Below are positions 23,964 through 32,414 of a stretch of DNA of 64,000 nt, piece after piece. How positions within the stretch are numbered: position 1 is the first letter of the stretch; each line of letters begins with the position of its first letter. The stretch is from an uncultured bacterium. Lineage in GTDB: Bacteria > Actinomycetota > Coriobacteriia > Coriobacteriales > Coriobacteriaceae. The position numbers and the translations under genes were made by a program. Location: NCBI GenBank assembly GCA_905215755.1, contig CAJMRE010000001.1:1-64000 (forward strand). The letters are read 5' to 3'. The notes beneath the pieces were generated by a model. It saw only the letters and a list, made by a program, of their open reading frames with translations, searched no databases and had not been told where the DNA came from.

Positions 23964-25943
23964 ATGAATCTTCACCTTTCTCAGTCTGATGGCTTTTTGC
24001 GTGTGGCGGCGGTGTCGCCGCAGATTCGCGTGGCCGATGTCGAGGGCAATGCCGAGGTTGTGCTGGCGGCTGTTCGCGAGGCTGCCGAGCGCGGCGTTCG
24101 CGCGCTGGTGCTGCCCGAGCTTAACTTGTGCGGCTATACCGCGGCCGATCTGTTCCATAACCGCACGCTGCTGCATGCCTGCGAGGCAGCGCTGGTGCGC
24201 ATCCTCGATGAAACCCGTGAGCTGCCGATCGTCTTTACCGTTGGCTTGCCCGTTGCGGTGGCTGAAAACATCTACAACTGCGCGGCCGTGTGCTGTGCGG
24301 GCGAGCTTTTGGGCCTCACGGCCAAGAAGTATTTGCCCAACTATGGCGAGTTCTATGAGCGCCGTTGGTTTGCTCCGGCGCCTGCGGATCCCGTGTGGGT
24401 TGAATTTGCCGGTCAGGGTCCGGTCCCGCTGGGTTCGGGGCTTGTCTACCGCTGCTGCGATGAAGGTGCCGAGGATTTGGTGCTGGGCGTTGAGGTCTGT
24501 GAGGACCTGTGGGTGCCGGCACCCCCTTCGACTGAGATGGCGCTTGCCGGTGCGACGGTGATTCTCAACCCGTCGGCCTCGGACGAGATCATCGGTAAGG
24601 CAGATTACCGCCGCAGCCTTATCTCTAACCAAAGCGCGCGCCTGTACTGCGCCTATGCCTACGCGGACGCGAGCGAGGGCGAGTCCACGACCGACATGGT
24701 CTTTGCGGGCGAGAACCTCGTCTACGAAAACGGCTCCAAGCTCGCCGCGACCAAACTGCTTACCTGCGATATGGCCATCGCCGACGTTGACCTTGACCGC
24801 CTGGTTGCCGAGCGCCGTCGCTCGACGACGTGGACGCGCACCGACGATGCGCCGGAGGCCACGACCGTTGAGTTTTCGTTTGAGGGCGTGCTGGCCGAAG
24901 AACCTGTCCTGCGCGATGCCTGCGATATCGACCGCGTTTTCCCGCGCGCGCCCTTTGTGCCGGCCGACCATGGCGACCTGGCCGAGCGTTGCGAGACCAT
25001 CCTCGACCTGCAGACCGCCGGCCTCAAGACCCGCCTTGCCCATACGGGTACCAAGGCTGCGGTGATTGGCCTTTCGGGCGGCCTGGACTCCACGCTGGCG
25101 CTGCTTGTGACCGTGCGTGCCTTCGATGCGCTGGGGCTGCCACGCACTGGTATCACAGCCGTGTCCATGCCCGGCTTTGGCACGACGCATCGCACCAAGT
25201 CCAATGCCGAGTCGCTTGCCCGCGACCTGGGTGTGAGCTTCCGCGAGGTTTCGATCCATGCGGCTGTGGAGCAGCACTTTAAGGATATTGAGCACGATCC
25301 GGCCGTGCAGGACGTGACTTACGAGAACAGCCAGGCGCGCGAGCGTACGCAGATTCTGATGGACCTGGCCAACCAGGCTGGCGGCTTTGTCATCGGCACC
25401 GGCGACCTGTCGGAGCTGGCGCTCGGCTGGGCTACCTATAACGGCGACCATATGAGCATGTACGCCGTCAACGCGAGCGTGCCCAAGACGCTTGTGCGCC
25501 ATCTGGTGCGCTATGCGGCTGATGTCTTTGGCGGGCGTATTGCCGAGGTCTTGCTCGATATCCTCGATACGCCGGTGTCCCCCGAGCTTCTGCCGCCCAC
25601 GGGCGATGGCGAGATCGCACAGAAGACCGAGGATTTGGTGGGCCCGTACGAGCTGCACGACTACTTCCTCTACTACCTGCTGCGTTTTGGCTTTGAGCCG
25701 GGCAAGATCTACCGCATGGCGCTCAAGAGTTTCGAGGGCGTCTACGACGTCAAGACCGTCCACACGTGGCTGCGTACGTTCTATCGTCGCTTCTTTGCCC
25801 AGCAGTTTAAGCGCAGCTGCCTGCCCGATGGTCCCAAGGTGGGCTCGGTGACGCTCAGCCCGCGCGGCGATTGGCGTATGCCGAGTGACGCCAGCTCGCG
25901 TTTGTGGCTTGCTCAGATCGACGCGCTCAATGCAATTGACTGA
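23964..25943 (+). CDS. nadE: Glutamine-dependent NAD+ synthetase
   Basis: Last step of NAD synthesis: amidates deamido-NAD using glutamine. The 659 residues combine an N-terminal nitrilase-type glutaminase (catalytic Glu52 in PELNLCGYT, Lys in KKYLPNYGEFYERRWF, Cys in EVCEDLW) with a C-terminal ATP-pyrophosphatase domain (SGGLDSTLALL near residue 375). I chose the ATG at 23964 behind GGGAG; an ATG nine codons upstream has no site. A strong terminator follows 68 nt after the stop. Confidence 0.95.
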   Translation: MNLHLSQSDGFLRVAAVSPQIRVADVEGNAEVVLAAVREAAERGVRALVLPELNLCGYTAADLFHNRTLLHACEAALVRILDETRELPIVFTVGLPVAVAENIYNCAAVCCAGELLGLTAKKYLPNYGEFYERRWFAPAPADPVWVEFAGQGPVPLGSGLVYRCCDEGAEDLVLGVEVCEDLWVPAPPSTEMALAGATVILNPSASDEIIGKADYRRSLISNQSARLYCAYAYADASEGESTTDMVFAGENLVYENGSKLAATKLLTCDMAIADVDLDRLVAERRRSTTWTRTDDAPEATTVEFSFEGVLAEEPVLRDACDIDRVFPRAPFVPADHGDLAERCETILDLQTAGLKTRLAHTGTKAAVIGLSGGLDSTLALLVTVRAFDALGLPRTGITAVSMPGFGTTHRTKSNAESLARDLGVSFREVSIHAAVEQHFKDIEHDPAVQDVTYENSQARERTQILMDLANQAGGFVIGTGDLSELALGWATYNGDHMSMYAVNASVPKTLVRHLVRYAADVFGGRIAEVLLDILDTPVSPELLPPTGDGEIAQKTEDLVGPYELHDYFLYYLLRFGFEPGKIYRMALKSFEGVYDVKTVHTWLRTFYRRFFAQQFKRSCLPDGPKVGSVTLSPRGDWRMPSDASSRLWLAQIDALNAID

Positions 25944-26011
25944 GGTTGGCCAAATTGAACCAATGCGGGGGTTGCAAGCGTTACACTTTTGCAATCTGAT
26001 GGCCCGTATCG

Positions 26012-26042
26012 CGCGGCGCTCTTGTCGGAGCGCCGCGTTTTT
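26012..26042 (+). terminator. Terminator after nadE
   Basis: Perfect 10-bp arms CGCGGCGCTC / GAGCGCCGCG, then TTTTT. It ends only 19 nt before the aminotransferase start, so it may act as an attenuator in the leader of that gene as well. Confidence 0.85.
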
Positions 26043-26061
26043 CATATCGAAAGGTAGCACC

Positions 26062-27225
26062 ATGCAGGCATCGCAGCGTCTCGACCGCTTTGGCGCGGAG
26101 GTCTTCGCCTCGCTCAACAACAAACTGCTCGCGCTGAAGGCTCAGGGCAAGACCATTTACAACATGAGCGTGGGCACGCCCGACTTTAAGCCGTACGACC
26201 ACGTGGTCGAGGCGCTCACGCAAGCAGCCCAAGATCCCGAGATGTGGAAGTATGCCCTGCGCGACCTGCCCGAACTCAAGCAAGCCGTGTGCGATTACTA
26301 TGAGCGCCGCTTTGGCGTTTCGGGCCTTACGCCGTCCATGGTGCAGTCGTGCAACGGCACGCAGGAGGGCGTGGGCCATTTGGGCCTGGCTCTGCTCGAT
26401 CCGGGTGACACTATTTTGGTTCCCGATCCGTGCTACCCGGTCTTTGAGGCGGGCGCCAAGATCGCCGATGCCAAGCTCGAGTACTATCCGCTGGTTGCCG
26501 AGCACAATTACTTGCCCTATGTGGCGGGCATCGACCCCGAGGTGGCCGACCGTGCCAAGTACATGATCGTGTCACTGCCCGCCAATCCGGTGGGCTCGGT
26601 GGGCACGCCCGAGATCTACGAGGAGATCATCGCTTTCGCCCGCGAGCACGACCTGTTGATCGTTCACGACAACGCATACTCGGACATTGTGTTCGACGGC
26701 GAGCCGGGCGGCAGCTTCTTGCAGTATCCCGGCGCGCTCGAGGTGGGCGTTGAGTTTTTCTCGCTCTCCAAGTCGTTTAACGTCACCGGTGCGCGCATCG
26801 GCTTTTTGGTCGGCCGAGAGGACGTGGTCTCTGCCTTTGCCAAGCTGCGCAGCCAGATCGACTTTGGCATGTTCTTCCCGATCCAGAAGGCCGCCATCGC
26901 CTGCCTGAACGGTCCGCGCGATGAGGTCGAGGCGCAGCGTCTGAAGTACCAGGAGCGTCGCGATGCCCTGTGCGACGGTCTTGAGGGCCTGGGCTGGGAG
27001 CGTCCCAACGCGCATGGCTCTATGTTTGTGTGGGCCAAACTTCCCGGTTGTCGCACCGACTCCATGGCGTTTTGCGAGGAGCTTATGGAGAAGGCCGGCG
27101 TTGTGGTGACGCCGGGCGCGAGCTTTGGTCCTTCGGGCGAGGGGCACGTGCGCATGGCGCTGGTCTTGCCGCCCGACCAGATCGCTTTGGCTGTCGAGGC
27201 CATTCGCGAGGCGGGCCTGTATTAG
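26062..27225 (+). CDS. Class I/II PLP aminotransferase, probable N-acetyl-LL-diaminopimelate aminotransferase
   Basis: A 387-aa fold-type I aminotransferase. The PLP lysine is in SLSKSFNVTGARIGF (near residue 236), with VSLPANPVGSV and IVHDNAYSDI for cofactor binding. It resembles the PatA/DapL-like group acting on diaminopimelate-pathway intermediates. The window also encodes DapH and an M20 deacetylase, the steps on either side of an N-acetyl-DAP aminotransferase, which fits that role; alanine or aromatic aminotransferase cannot be excluded. The ATG at 26062 follows AAAGG directly after the nadE terminator. Confidence 0.75.
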   Translation: MQASQRLDRFGAEVFASLNNKLLALKAQGKTIYNMSVGTPDFKPYDHVVEALTQAAQDPEMWKYALRDLPELKQAVCDYYERRFGVSGLTPSMVQSCNGTQEGVGHLGLALLDPGDTILVPDPCYPVFEAGAKIADAKLEYYPLVAEHNYLPYVAGIDPEVADRAKYMIVSLPANPVGSVGTPEIYEEIIAFAREHDLLIVHDNAYSDIVFDGEPGGSFLQYPGALEVGVEFFSLSKSFNVTGARIGFLVGREDVVSAFAKLRSQIDFGMFFPIQKAAIACLNGPRDEVEAQRLKYQERRDALCDGLEGLGWERPNAHGSMFVWAKLPGCRTDSMAFCEELMEKAGVVVTPGASFGPSGEGHVRMALVLPPDQIALAVEAIREAGLY

Positions 27226-27369
27226 AAAGCTATTTCGGCTCGTCAATAGCTCGAAACCGATTTCGTGCAGTTATTTTACGAATTCTGCAAACAATTTCGG
27301 TAAACGGTCGATTTTTGGCTGCGAATAGGAGCATAATCAAAGTCCCGATTGGATGTATTGGGATTACGG

Positions 27370-27400
27370 CAAGCCGCTCGGGTCGTTCCCGGGCGGCTTG
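27370..27400 (+). terminator. Leader hairpin before ldh
   Basis: Thirteen-base-pair stem CAAGCCGCTCGGG / CCCGGGCGGCTTG, loop TCGTT, followed by TTTG, ending 26 nt before the ldh start. It could be an attenuator or a 5-prime stabilising hairpin. Confidence 0.55.
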
Positions 27401-27426
27401 TTTGTGGAGAGAGATGGGAGTTTCTA

Positions 27427-28377
27427 ATGGTTAACGAGAAGAAGGTCGCTATTGTCGGCTGCGGTTTCGTCGGTTCGTCTTCGGCGTTCGCGCTGATGCA
27501 GAGCGGTCTGTTCTCCGAGATGGTCCTCATCGACGTGGACAAGAACCGCGCCGAGGGTGAGGCTCTGGATATCGCGCACGGCATGACGTTTGCCGAGCCG
27601 ATGAAGATCTACGCTGGCGATTATTCCGATGTCGCCGACGCCGCCATGATCGTCGTCACCGCTGGCGCTGCCCAGAAGCCCGGTGAGACCCGCCTGGACC
27701 TGGTCAACAAGAACGTCAACATCTTCAAGTCCATTATTCCCGAGATTAAGAAGTCCGGCTTTGACGGCATCCTGCTGATCGTCTCCAACCCGGTCGACGT
27801 TCTGACCTATGCCGCCATCAAGATGTCCGGCCTGCCCGAGGGCCACGTCATCGGCTCCGGCACCGTGCTCGACACCGGCCGTCTGCAGCAGATGCTCGGC
27901 GCCCACGTCGAGGTCGACCCGCGCGACGTCCAGGCTTACGTTATGGGCGAGCACGGCGACTCCGAGTTCGTCGCCTGGTCCAGCGCTCAGGTTGCCGGCG
28001 TGCCGCTGAACACCTTCTGCGAGCTTCACGGCCACCTGGAGCACGAGGCTGCCGAGAAGCGTATCGCCGAGGACGTCAAGAACTCCGCCTACACCATCAT
28101 CGAGAAGAAGCACGCCACCTACTACGGCGTTGCCATGGCCGTTAAGCGCATCTGCACCGCTGTCATGCGCGACGAGCAGACCGTTCTGCCCGTCTCCTCG
28201 CTCATGGTGGGCGAGTATGGCCTGTCCGATCTTGCCATCTCCATGCCGACCGTCGTTGGCCGCGACGGCGTTGTCTGCCGCGTCCCCGTGCCGCTGGACG
28301 ATGACGAGCAGCATGAGCTCACCGCCTCCGCCAAGGCCCTCAAGGACATCATCGACAGCGTCGACTTCTCCTGCTAA
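27427..28377 (+). CDS. ldh: L-lactate dehydrogenase
   Basis: Reduces pyruvate to L-lactate with NADH, the main fermentation sink in this group. The 316 residues show the Rossmann start VAIVGCGFVGSS, the substrate-binding region AGAAQKPGETRLDLV (specificity Gln and Arg of LDH, rather than the Arg-for-Gln change of malate dehydrogenase), NPVDVLTY and the active site GEHGDSEF. The ATG at 27427 follows GGGAG. Single gene between a leader hairpin and a strong terminator. Confidence 0.95.
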   Translation: MVNEKKVAIVGCGFVGSSSAFALMQSGLFSEMVLIDVDKNRAEGEALDIAHGMTFAEPMKIYAGDYSDVADAAMIVVTAGAAQKPGETRLDLVNKNVNIFKSIIPEIKKSGFDGILLIVSNPVDVLTYAAIKMSGLPEGHVIGSGTVLDTGRLQQMLGAHVEVDPRDVQAYVMGEHGDSEFVAWSSAQVAGVPLNTFCELHGHLEHEAAEKRIAEDVKNSAYTIIEKKHATYYGVAMAVKRICTAVMRDEQTVLPVSSLMVGEYGLSDLAISMPTVVGRDGVVCRVPVPLDDDEQHELTASAKALKDIIDSVDFSC

Positions 28378-28408
28378 ATCAAGCTCTTTTGGGCAACAGG
28401 CTACAATG

Positions 28409-28445
28409 AAAGGCGTCCGGGCCACACGGTCCGGGCGCCTTTTTG
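28409..28445 (+). terminator. Terminator after ldh
   Basis: Fifteen-base-pair stem (AAAGGCGTCCGGGCC / GGTCCGGGCGCCTTT, two G-U pairs) with loop ACAC and a following T run. Confidence 0.9.
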
Positions 28446-28458
28446 GTGCGAGGGGGTC

Positions 28459-28474
28459 AGGTTACTTTGCACCA
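28459..28474. repeat. 16-bp inverted repeat, left partner
   Basis: AGGTTACTTTGCACCA, matching 15 of 16 bases of the reverse complement of 29670-29685. The two copies bracket the alpha/beta hydrolase gene. Confidence 0.55.
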
Positions 28475-28504
28475 CCCCAATGCACCATAGTTGATGGGAG
28501 GGCC

Positions 28505-29665
28505 ATGTCGGATTCGCCTAATTTTTTGACCTATGCCCAGACGGCGTTTGATCCGTTTGAGGAACGGCCGTTCTGCGCGGTGGATAGCCTGGTCTTTGCG
28601 TGGTTGTCCTATTTGCGTTTGCCGGGTGATATGGCGGAGCTGACGAACTGGCAGGGCCTAGACGTACGCGAGCTGCTGCGCGCCGAGTGCTACCAAGACA
28701 TGATTGGCGACCTGTGGGATCCGGAGGGGAGCCGTGCCCTGTTGGAGGCTGTGGCAGCAAGCCCTCGCTACCGTGGCGTTCGTGTTTGCGGCTATCGTAG
28801 CGTGAGTGATGCCGAGACAACGGAGCAGTTTGCGGCCATGACGTTCCGATTTCCGGCGGGGTTTAGCTATCTTGCCTTCCGGGGGACCGACAGCACGATT
28901 GTGGGCTGGAAAGAGGACTTTAACATGGCGTTCCGGTGTCCTGTGCCGGCCCAGGAATCCGCGGCGCGTTATGTAGACGAGGCGGCGGATGCGATTGACG
29001 GGCCGCTTTTGTGCGGAGGTCATTCCAAGGGTGGAAACCTTGCGGTGTACGGTGCGGCGATGTGCCCCGATGTCGCCCGTGAGCGAATCGAACGGGCGTA
29101 TTCCCATGATGGTCCGGGCTTCGTCGAGGAGTTTCTGAGCGGCAACGCCTTCGCCGATCTATCCGGTCGAATCGACAAGACGCTACCTCGGTCGTCGATC
29201 TTTGGCATGATGTTCGAGACACAGGAGGACTATGCCATCGTTGAGAGCACCGAGTTCAGCCTGCTTCAGCATAATCCCTTTAGCTGGGTGGTTGATGGTC
29301 GCGACTTCGTGTACTGTGAGCGCCTGTCCGCCGGTGCTCGATACGTTGATGGCTCCATTCGCGAGATGCTGCTTGCGGTGTCGCCTAGCGAGCGCGAGCG
29401 TTTTGTAGATGCGTTGTTCTCCGTGCTTGAGGCTACGGGTGCTGAGCGGTTTGCGGATATCGCTGGGAATCTGCGCGAGAGCCTGCCCGTGATGCTCCAG
29501 GCTGCGCAAGGCTTTGACAAGGATACGCGACGCTTTGTCTCGCAGACTATCGTTGCGATTCTTAAGTGTGCGCTTCTGCCCAAACGTCCCCAGATCGACA
29601 TGCCCGCTGCCGGCAAGAGCCTGGCAGAACAGCTCGAGGCTTGGCAGTCCGAGCTCCTGCGCTAA
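28505..29665 (+). CDS. Alpha/beta hydrolase, DUF2974 (Mbeg1-like)
   Basis: A 386-aa cytoplasmic lipase-like hydrolase. The nucleophile elbow GGHSKGGNLA places Ser174 as catalytic. AFRGTDST near residue 126 is the lipase-3-like oxyanion region, and HDGPGF near 200 is characteristic of DUF2974. Substrate unknown. GGGAGG precedes the ATG at 28505. The gene is flanked by a 16-bp inverted repeat on each side, which sets it apart as a unit from ldh and the nucleoid protein. Confidence 0.8.
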   Translation: MSDSPNFLTYAQTAFDPFEERPFCAVDSLVFAWLSYLRLPGDMAELTNWQGLDVRELLRAECYQDMIGDLWDPEGSRALLEAVAASPRYRGVRVCGYRSVSDAETTEQFAAMTFRFPAGFSYLAFRGTDSTIVGWKEDFNMAFRCPVPAQESAARYVDEAADAIDGPLLCGGHSKGGNLAVYGAAMCPDVARERIERAYSHDGPGFVEEFLSGNAFADLSGRIDKTLPRSSIFGMMFETQEDYAIVESTEFSLLQHNPFSWVVDGRDFVYCERLSAGARYVDGSIREMLLAVSPSERERFVDALFSVLEATGAERFADIAGNLRESLPVMLQAAQGFDKDTRRFVSQTIVAILKCALLPKRPQIDMPAAGKSLAEQLEAWQSELLR

Positions 29666-29669
29666 CCAT

Positions 29670-29685
29670 TGGTGCAAAGCAACCT
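29670..29685. repeat. 16-bp inverted repeat, right partner
   Basis: TGGTGCAAAGCAACCT, 5 nt after the hydrolase stop; partner of 28459-28474. Confidence 0.55.
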
Positions 29686-29776
29686 ATCCTCGATGCACCA
29701 ATCTTCGATGCGCCTGGGGCGGGCTCGACCGCTATACTGATTCGTGCCGAAATCAATCTAGAACGGAATGCCGTAT

Positions 29777-30781
29777 ATGAAAATCAATCACGCGATTCTG
29801 CATATCCTGGACTTTGACTCTGCCGTCAACGTCATGAGCCAGCGCGAGCTCGATATCGAGAGCCGTACCGTCCGCAACTTCGTGACCACACATCTGCGTC
29901 GCGCGCGCACTTCGGCCGATAACAAGCGCGCCACGTTTGCCGAGAACTCTGCGTTCGGCGGCGAGCTCAAGGGCTATTTCTTTGGTGAGCGCGAGTTCGT
30001 GGACCTGTCGCAGCAGATTGCGGAGTTTATCTCCTCCGAGTTCACCAAGGCTGAGAAAGCCGAGTCCACCGACGTGCTCGTGGCTGATTTTGACGACGAT
30101 GAGGATGCCCGCTGGTTTGCCGTGATGCTGCTGGGCTCCAAGCAGGCCTTTATGCACGAAGTGGGCCGCGAAGAGGGGGAGGTGCGCAACGACATCGCGC
30201 GCCACTACGCCATTCTGCCGAACCCCTCGCAAAAGGTGCCAAGCTATGCCATCGTGCGCGCGAGCACCATGGAGATTGGGTACGTGGACAAGAAACGCAA
30301 GATTGCCGGCGAGGACCGTATGCTTATTCCCGATGGCCTGCTGCAGTGCGACACGGGCGTGTCGGGTAAGGAGGTCATCGACACCGTGACGCGTGTGGTC
30401 GAGGAAGTCGCCGAGGAGCACGGTGCCAATACGGCCGTGGCGCTCGCCAAGGTTAAGGCTGCCGTTGCCGAGAAAGTCGAGGATGACGAGGAGCTGCCGC
30501 CTTGGGATATCGTCGATGAGGTCTTTGAGGACGAGCCGGTTATCAAGGAGAGCGTGCGCGCGGCACTGACTGAGGAGAAGGTGCCTGAGCGTGTGCCCGT
30601 GGAGCGCAAGCAGGTCGAACGCGCGGCGGTGCGCAACCACAAGATCCGTACCGACACGGGCATCGAGATCAGCTTCCCGGCCGAGATGGGTTCGAATTCC
30701 GAGTACATTGAGTTCGTCAATGAGCCCAACGGCCTCATCTCCATCGAACTCAAGAATATCGGCAGCATCGAGAATCGATAA
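29777..30781 (+). CDS. Nucleoid-associated protein, NdpA/YejK family
   Basis: A 334-aa protein of the 37-kDa nucleoid-associated family (PF04245). Typical pieces are HAILHILDFDSA at the start (the family begins with a similar short motif), FFGEREFVDLSQQIAEFI, and the central LPNPSQKVPSYAIVRASTMEIGYVD. The acidic EDDEELPPWDIVDEVFEDEP segment precedes a C-terminal domain ending LISIELKNIGSI. The start could be the ATG at 29768 or 29777; the second has better spacing to GGA. A TATACT -10 box lies at 29733-29738. Confidence 0.82.
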   Translation: MKINHAILHILDFDSAVNVMSQRELDIESRTVRNFVTTHLRRARTSADNKRATFAENSAFGGELKGYFFGEREFVDLSQQIAEFISSEFTKAEKAESTDVLVADFDDDEDARWFAVMLLGSKQAFMHEVGREEGEVRNDIARHYAILPNPSQKVPSYAIVRASTMEIGYVDKKRKIAGEDRMLIPDGLLQCDTGVSGKEVIDTVTRVVEEVAEEHGANTAVALAKVKAAVAEKVEDDEELPPWDIVDEVFEDEPVIKESVRAALTEEKVPERVPVERKQVERAAVRNHKIRTDTGIEISFPAEMGSNSEYIEFVNEPNGLISIELKNIGSIENR

Positions 30782-30809
30782 GTTGCGTTACTCCTGCAGC
30801 GAGAAAGCA

Positions 30810-30839
30810 AAGGCCGAAGCTCCTTGGGGCTTCGGCCTT
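30810..30839 (+). terminator. Terminator after the nucleoid protein gene
   Basis: AAGGCCGAAGC / GCTTCGGCCTT with additional closing pairs, then CTTGTTT. Confidence 0.85.
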
Positions 30840-30887
30840 CTTGTTTGGGGATGAATTGCCCCGCAGGTTGAGCATAAGTCAGCGAAA

Positions 30888-30909
30888 ACGCGGTTTGTCA
30901 AAACCGCGT
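30888..30909 (-). terminator. Terminator of the lysine operon, family GTTACGCGGTTT
   Basis: On the minus strand ACGCGGTTT-TGAC-AAACCGCGT followed by TTTCG, 3 nt after the dapH stop. Nearly the same sequence closes ettA. Confidence 0.8.
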
Positions 30910-30914
30910 AACTA

Positions 30915-31634
30915 TTAAAGTTGACGTAAGCCCTCTTCCAGGCCGGTCTTGCTGTCGGTCTTCTCGTCGCGCATCTTGATGACGCGGGCGGGGACACCGG
31001 CCACGACGGCGCCGGCGGGGACGTCCTCGACGCACACGGCGCCGGCGGCAACGACAGCGCCCTTGCCCACGCGCACGCCTTCCAGGACCACGGCGTTTGC
31101 GCCGATCATGACATCGTCCTCGATGATGACGGGCGTGGCGCTGGCGGGCTCCACAACGCCTGCCAGCACGGTGCCGGCGCCGATGTGGCAGTTCTTGCCC
31201 ACGGTGGCGCGACCGCCCAGCACGGCGCCCATATCGATCATGGAACCCTCGCCGATAACGGAGCCGATGTTGATGATGGCGCCCATCATGATGACGGCAC
31301 GGTCGCCGATCTCGACGCGGTCGCGGATGATCGCGCCCGGCTCGATGCGGGCGTTGATGCCCTTAAGGTCGAGCATGGGCACGGCGGAGTTGCGGCAATC
31401 GTTTTCAACGTCGTAGTAATCGATGGAATCGGCATTGGCATCGAGGATGGCCTTAAGCTCATCCCAGTCGCCAAAGACGGTCTTGCCACGACGACCGCCG
31501 TAGACATGTGCGTCGCCCCAGGCAACCTTCATGCCCGGCTTCTCGCGCACGTACAGCTTGACGGGCGTCTTTTTGGGCGCGGTGGCGATGTAGTTGATAA
31601 TCTCCTGTGCATCCATCTCGGCTGCGTTGCTCAT
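30915..31634 (-). CDS. dapH: Tetrahydrodipicolinate N-acetyltransferase
   Basis: Acetylates L-tetrahydrodipicolinate, committing the pathway to the acetylase branch. The 239 residues match Bacillus DapH (YkuQ) almost domain for domain: NAVIMMGA-type strand, RIEPGAIIRDRVEIGD, INIGSVIGEGSMIDM, GGRATVGKNCHIGAG, and the ending GLRQL. The left-handed beta-helix of hexapeptide repeats spans residues about 95-215. Last gene of the lysA-dapA-dapB-dapH operon, 39 nt after dapB, with a terminator right behind. Confidence 0.93.
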   Translation of the reverse strand: MSNAAEMDAQEIINYIATAPKKTPVKLYVREKPGMKVAWGDAHVYGGRRGKTVFGDWDELKAILDANADSIDYYDVENDCRNSAVPMLDLKGINARIEPGAIIRDRVEIGDRAVIMMGAIINIGSVIGEGSMIDMGAVLGGRATVGKNCHIGAGTVLAGVVEPASATPVIIEDDVMIGANAVVLEGVRVGKGAVVAAGAVCVEDVPAGAVVAGVPARVIKMRDEKTDSKTGLEEGLRQL

Positions 31635-31673
31635 TTGCTATCTCTCCTTTGGGTGGATTCGGTTGATACCTGG

Positions 31674-32414
31674 TTAGGCAAACATGACCTTGTCGAACGT
31701 ATAGAAGCCGGGTTCGCGGGTGACGAGCTTCTGCGCGGCTGCCAAGGCGCCGTTGACAAAGATCTGACGGCTCGTGGCGCGGTGGGTGAGCGTGACTTCC
31801 TCGTCCTGGCCAAAGAAACCCACCTCGTGTACGCCAGCTACGGTGCCGCCGCGCAGCGAGTGCATGCCGATCTCCTTGGGGTCGCGCGCGCCGCACATGC
31901 CCTCGCGGCCATAGACGGGGTGGTAGCCTGCCTCGGGTTCAGCTTCGACGACGGCGTCGAGCAGTAGCTTGGCAGTGCCGCTCGGGGCGTCGACCTTTTG
32001 GTTGTGGTGCGTCTCGACGATCTCGCAGTCAAAGCCGGGCAGCTCGCGTGTGGCCTGGGCCACTAGATGACGCAGGGCTGCGATGCCGATGGAGTAATTG
32101 CCCGAGTGCATAACGCGGGTGTTCTGGCCCAGCTCACGCAGGCGGTCCATCTGCTCAGGTGAATAGCCCGTGGTGCCGGAAACGAGTGCGGCGCCCGTGC
32201 GCTCGACATAGGCGACGACGGCATCGAAGGTCACGACGTTCGAGAAGTCGATAATCACATCGGCTGCCGGGGCGCTCTCGAGCTCGCTCAAATCGAAGCC
32301 AATCTGGGCCACGATATCAAAAACGGGCTGACCGGCGGCGTCGACAATGCCCTCGGCGGTAGTGCGGATGAGCGAGCCCATGCGGCCCGTTCCCATAATG
32401 ACGGTCTTAATCAA
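31674..32414 (-). CDS. dapB: 4-hydroxy-tetrahydrodipicolinate reductase
   Basis: NAD(P)H-dependent reductase of 246 aa. Nucleotide loop GTGRMG near residue 8, SGTTGYS, and the catalytic ETHHNQKVDAPSGTA near residue 135. The best start is the TTG at 32414, which overlaps the dapA stop by 8 nt (TTGATTAA) and follows GGGAGCTGG. Other starts would remove the Rossmann loop. Coupled translation with the fused dapA is implied. Confidence 0.93.
   Translation of the reverse strand: MIKTVIMGTGRMGSLIRTTAEGIVDAAGQPVFDIVAQIGFDLSELESAPAADVIIDFSNVVTFDAVVAYVERTGAALVSGTTGYSPEQMDRLRELGQNTRVMHSGNYSIGIAALRHLVAQATRELPGFDCEIVETHHNQKVDAPSGTAKLLLDAVVEAEPEAGYHPVYGREGMCGARDPKEIGMHSLRGGTVAGVHEVGFFGQDEEVTLTHRATSRQIFVNGALAAAQKLVTREPGFYTFDKVMFA

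Noticed and set aside
23853..26123. 756-codon minus-strand frame antisense to nadE
   Set aside because: Shadow frame without a ribosome site or motif; nadE is certain.
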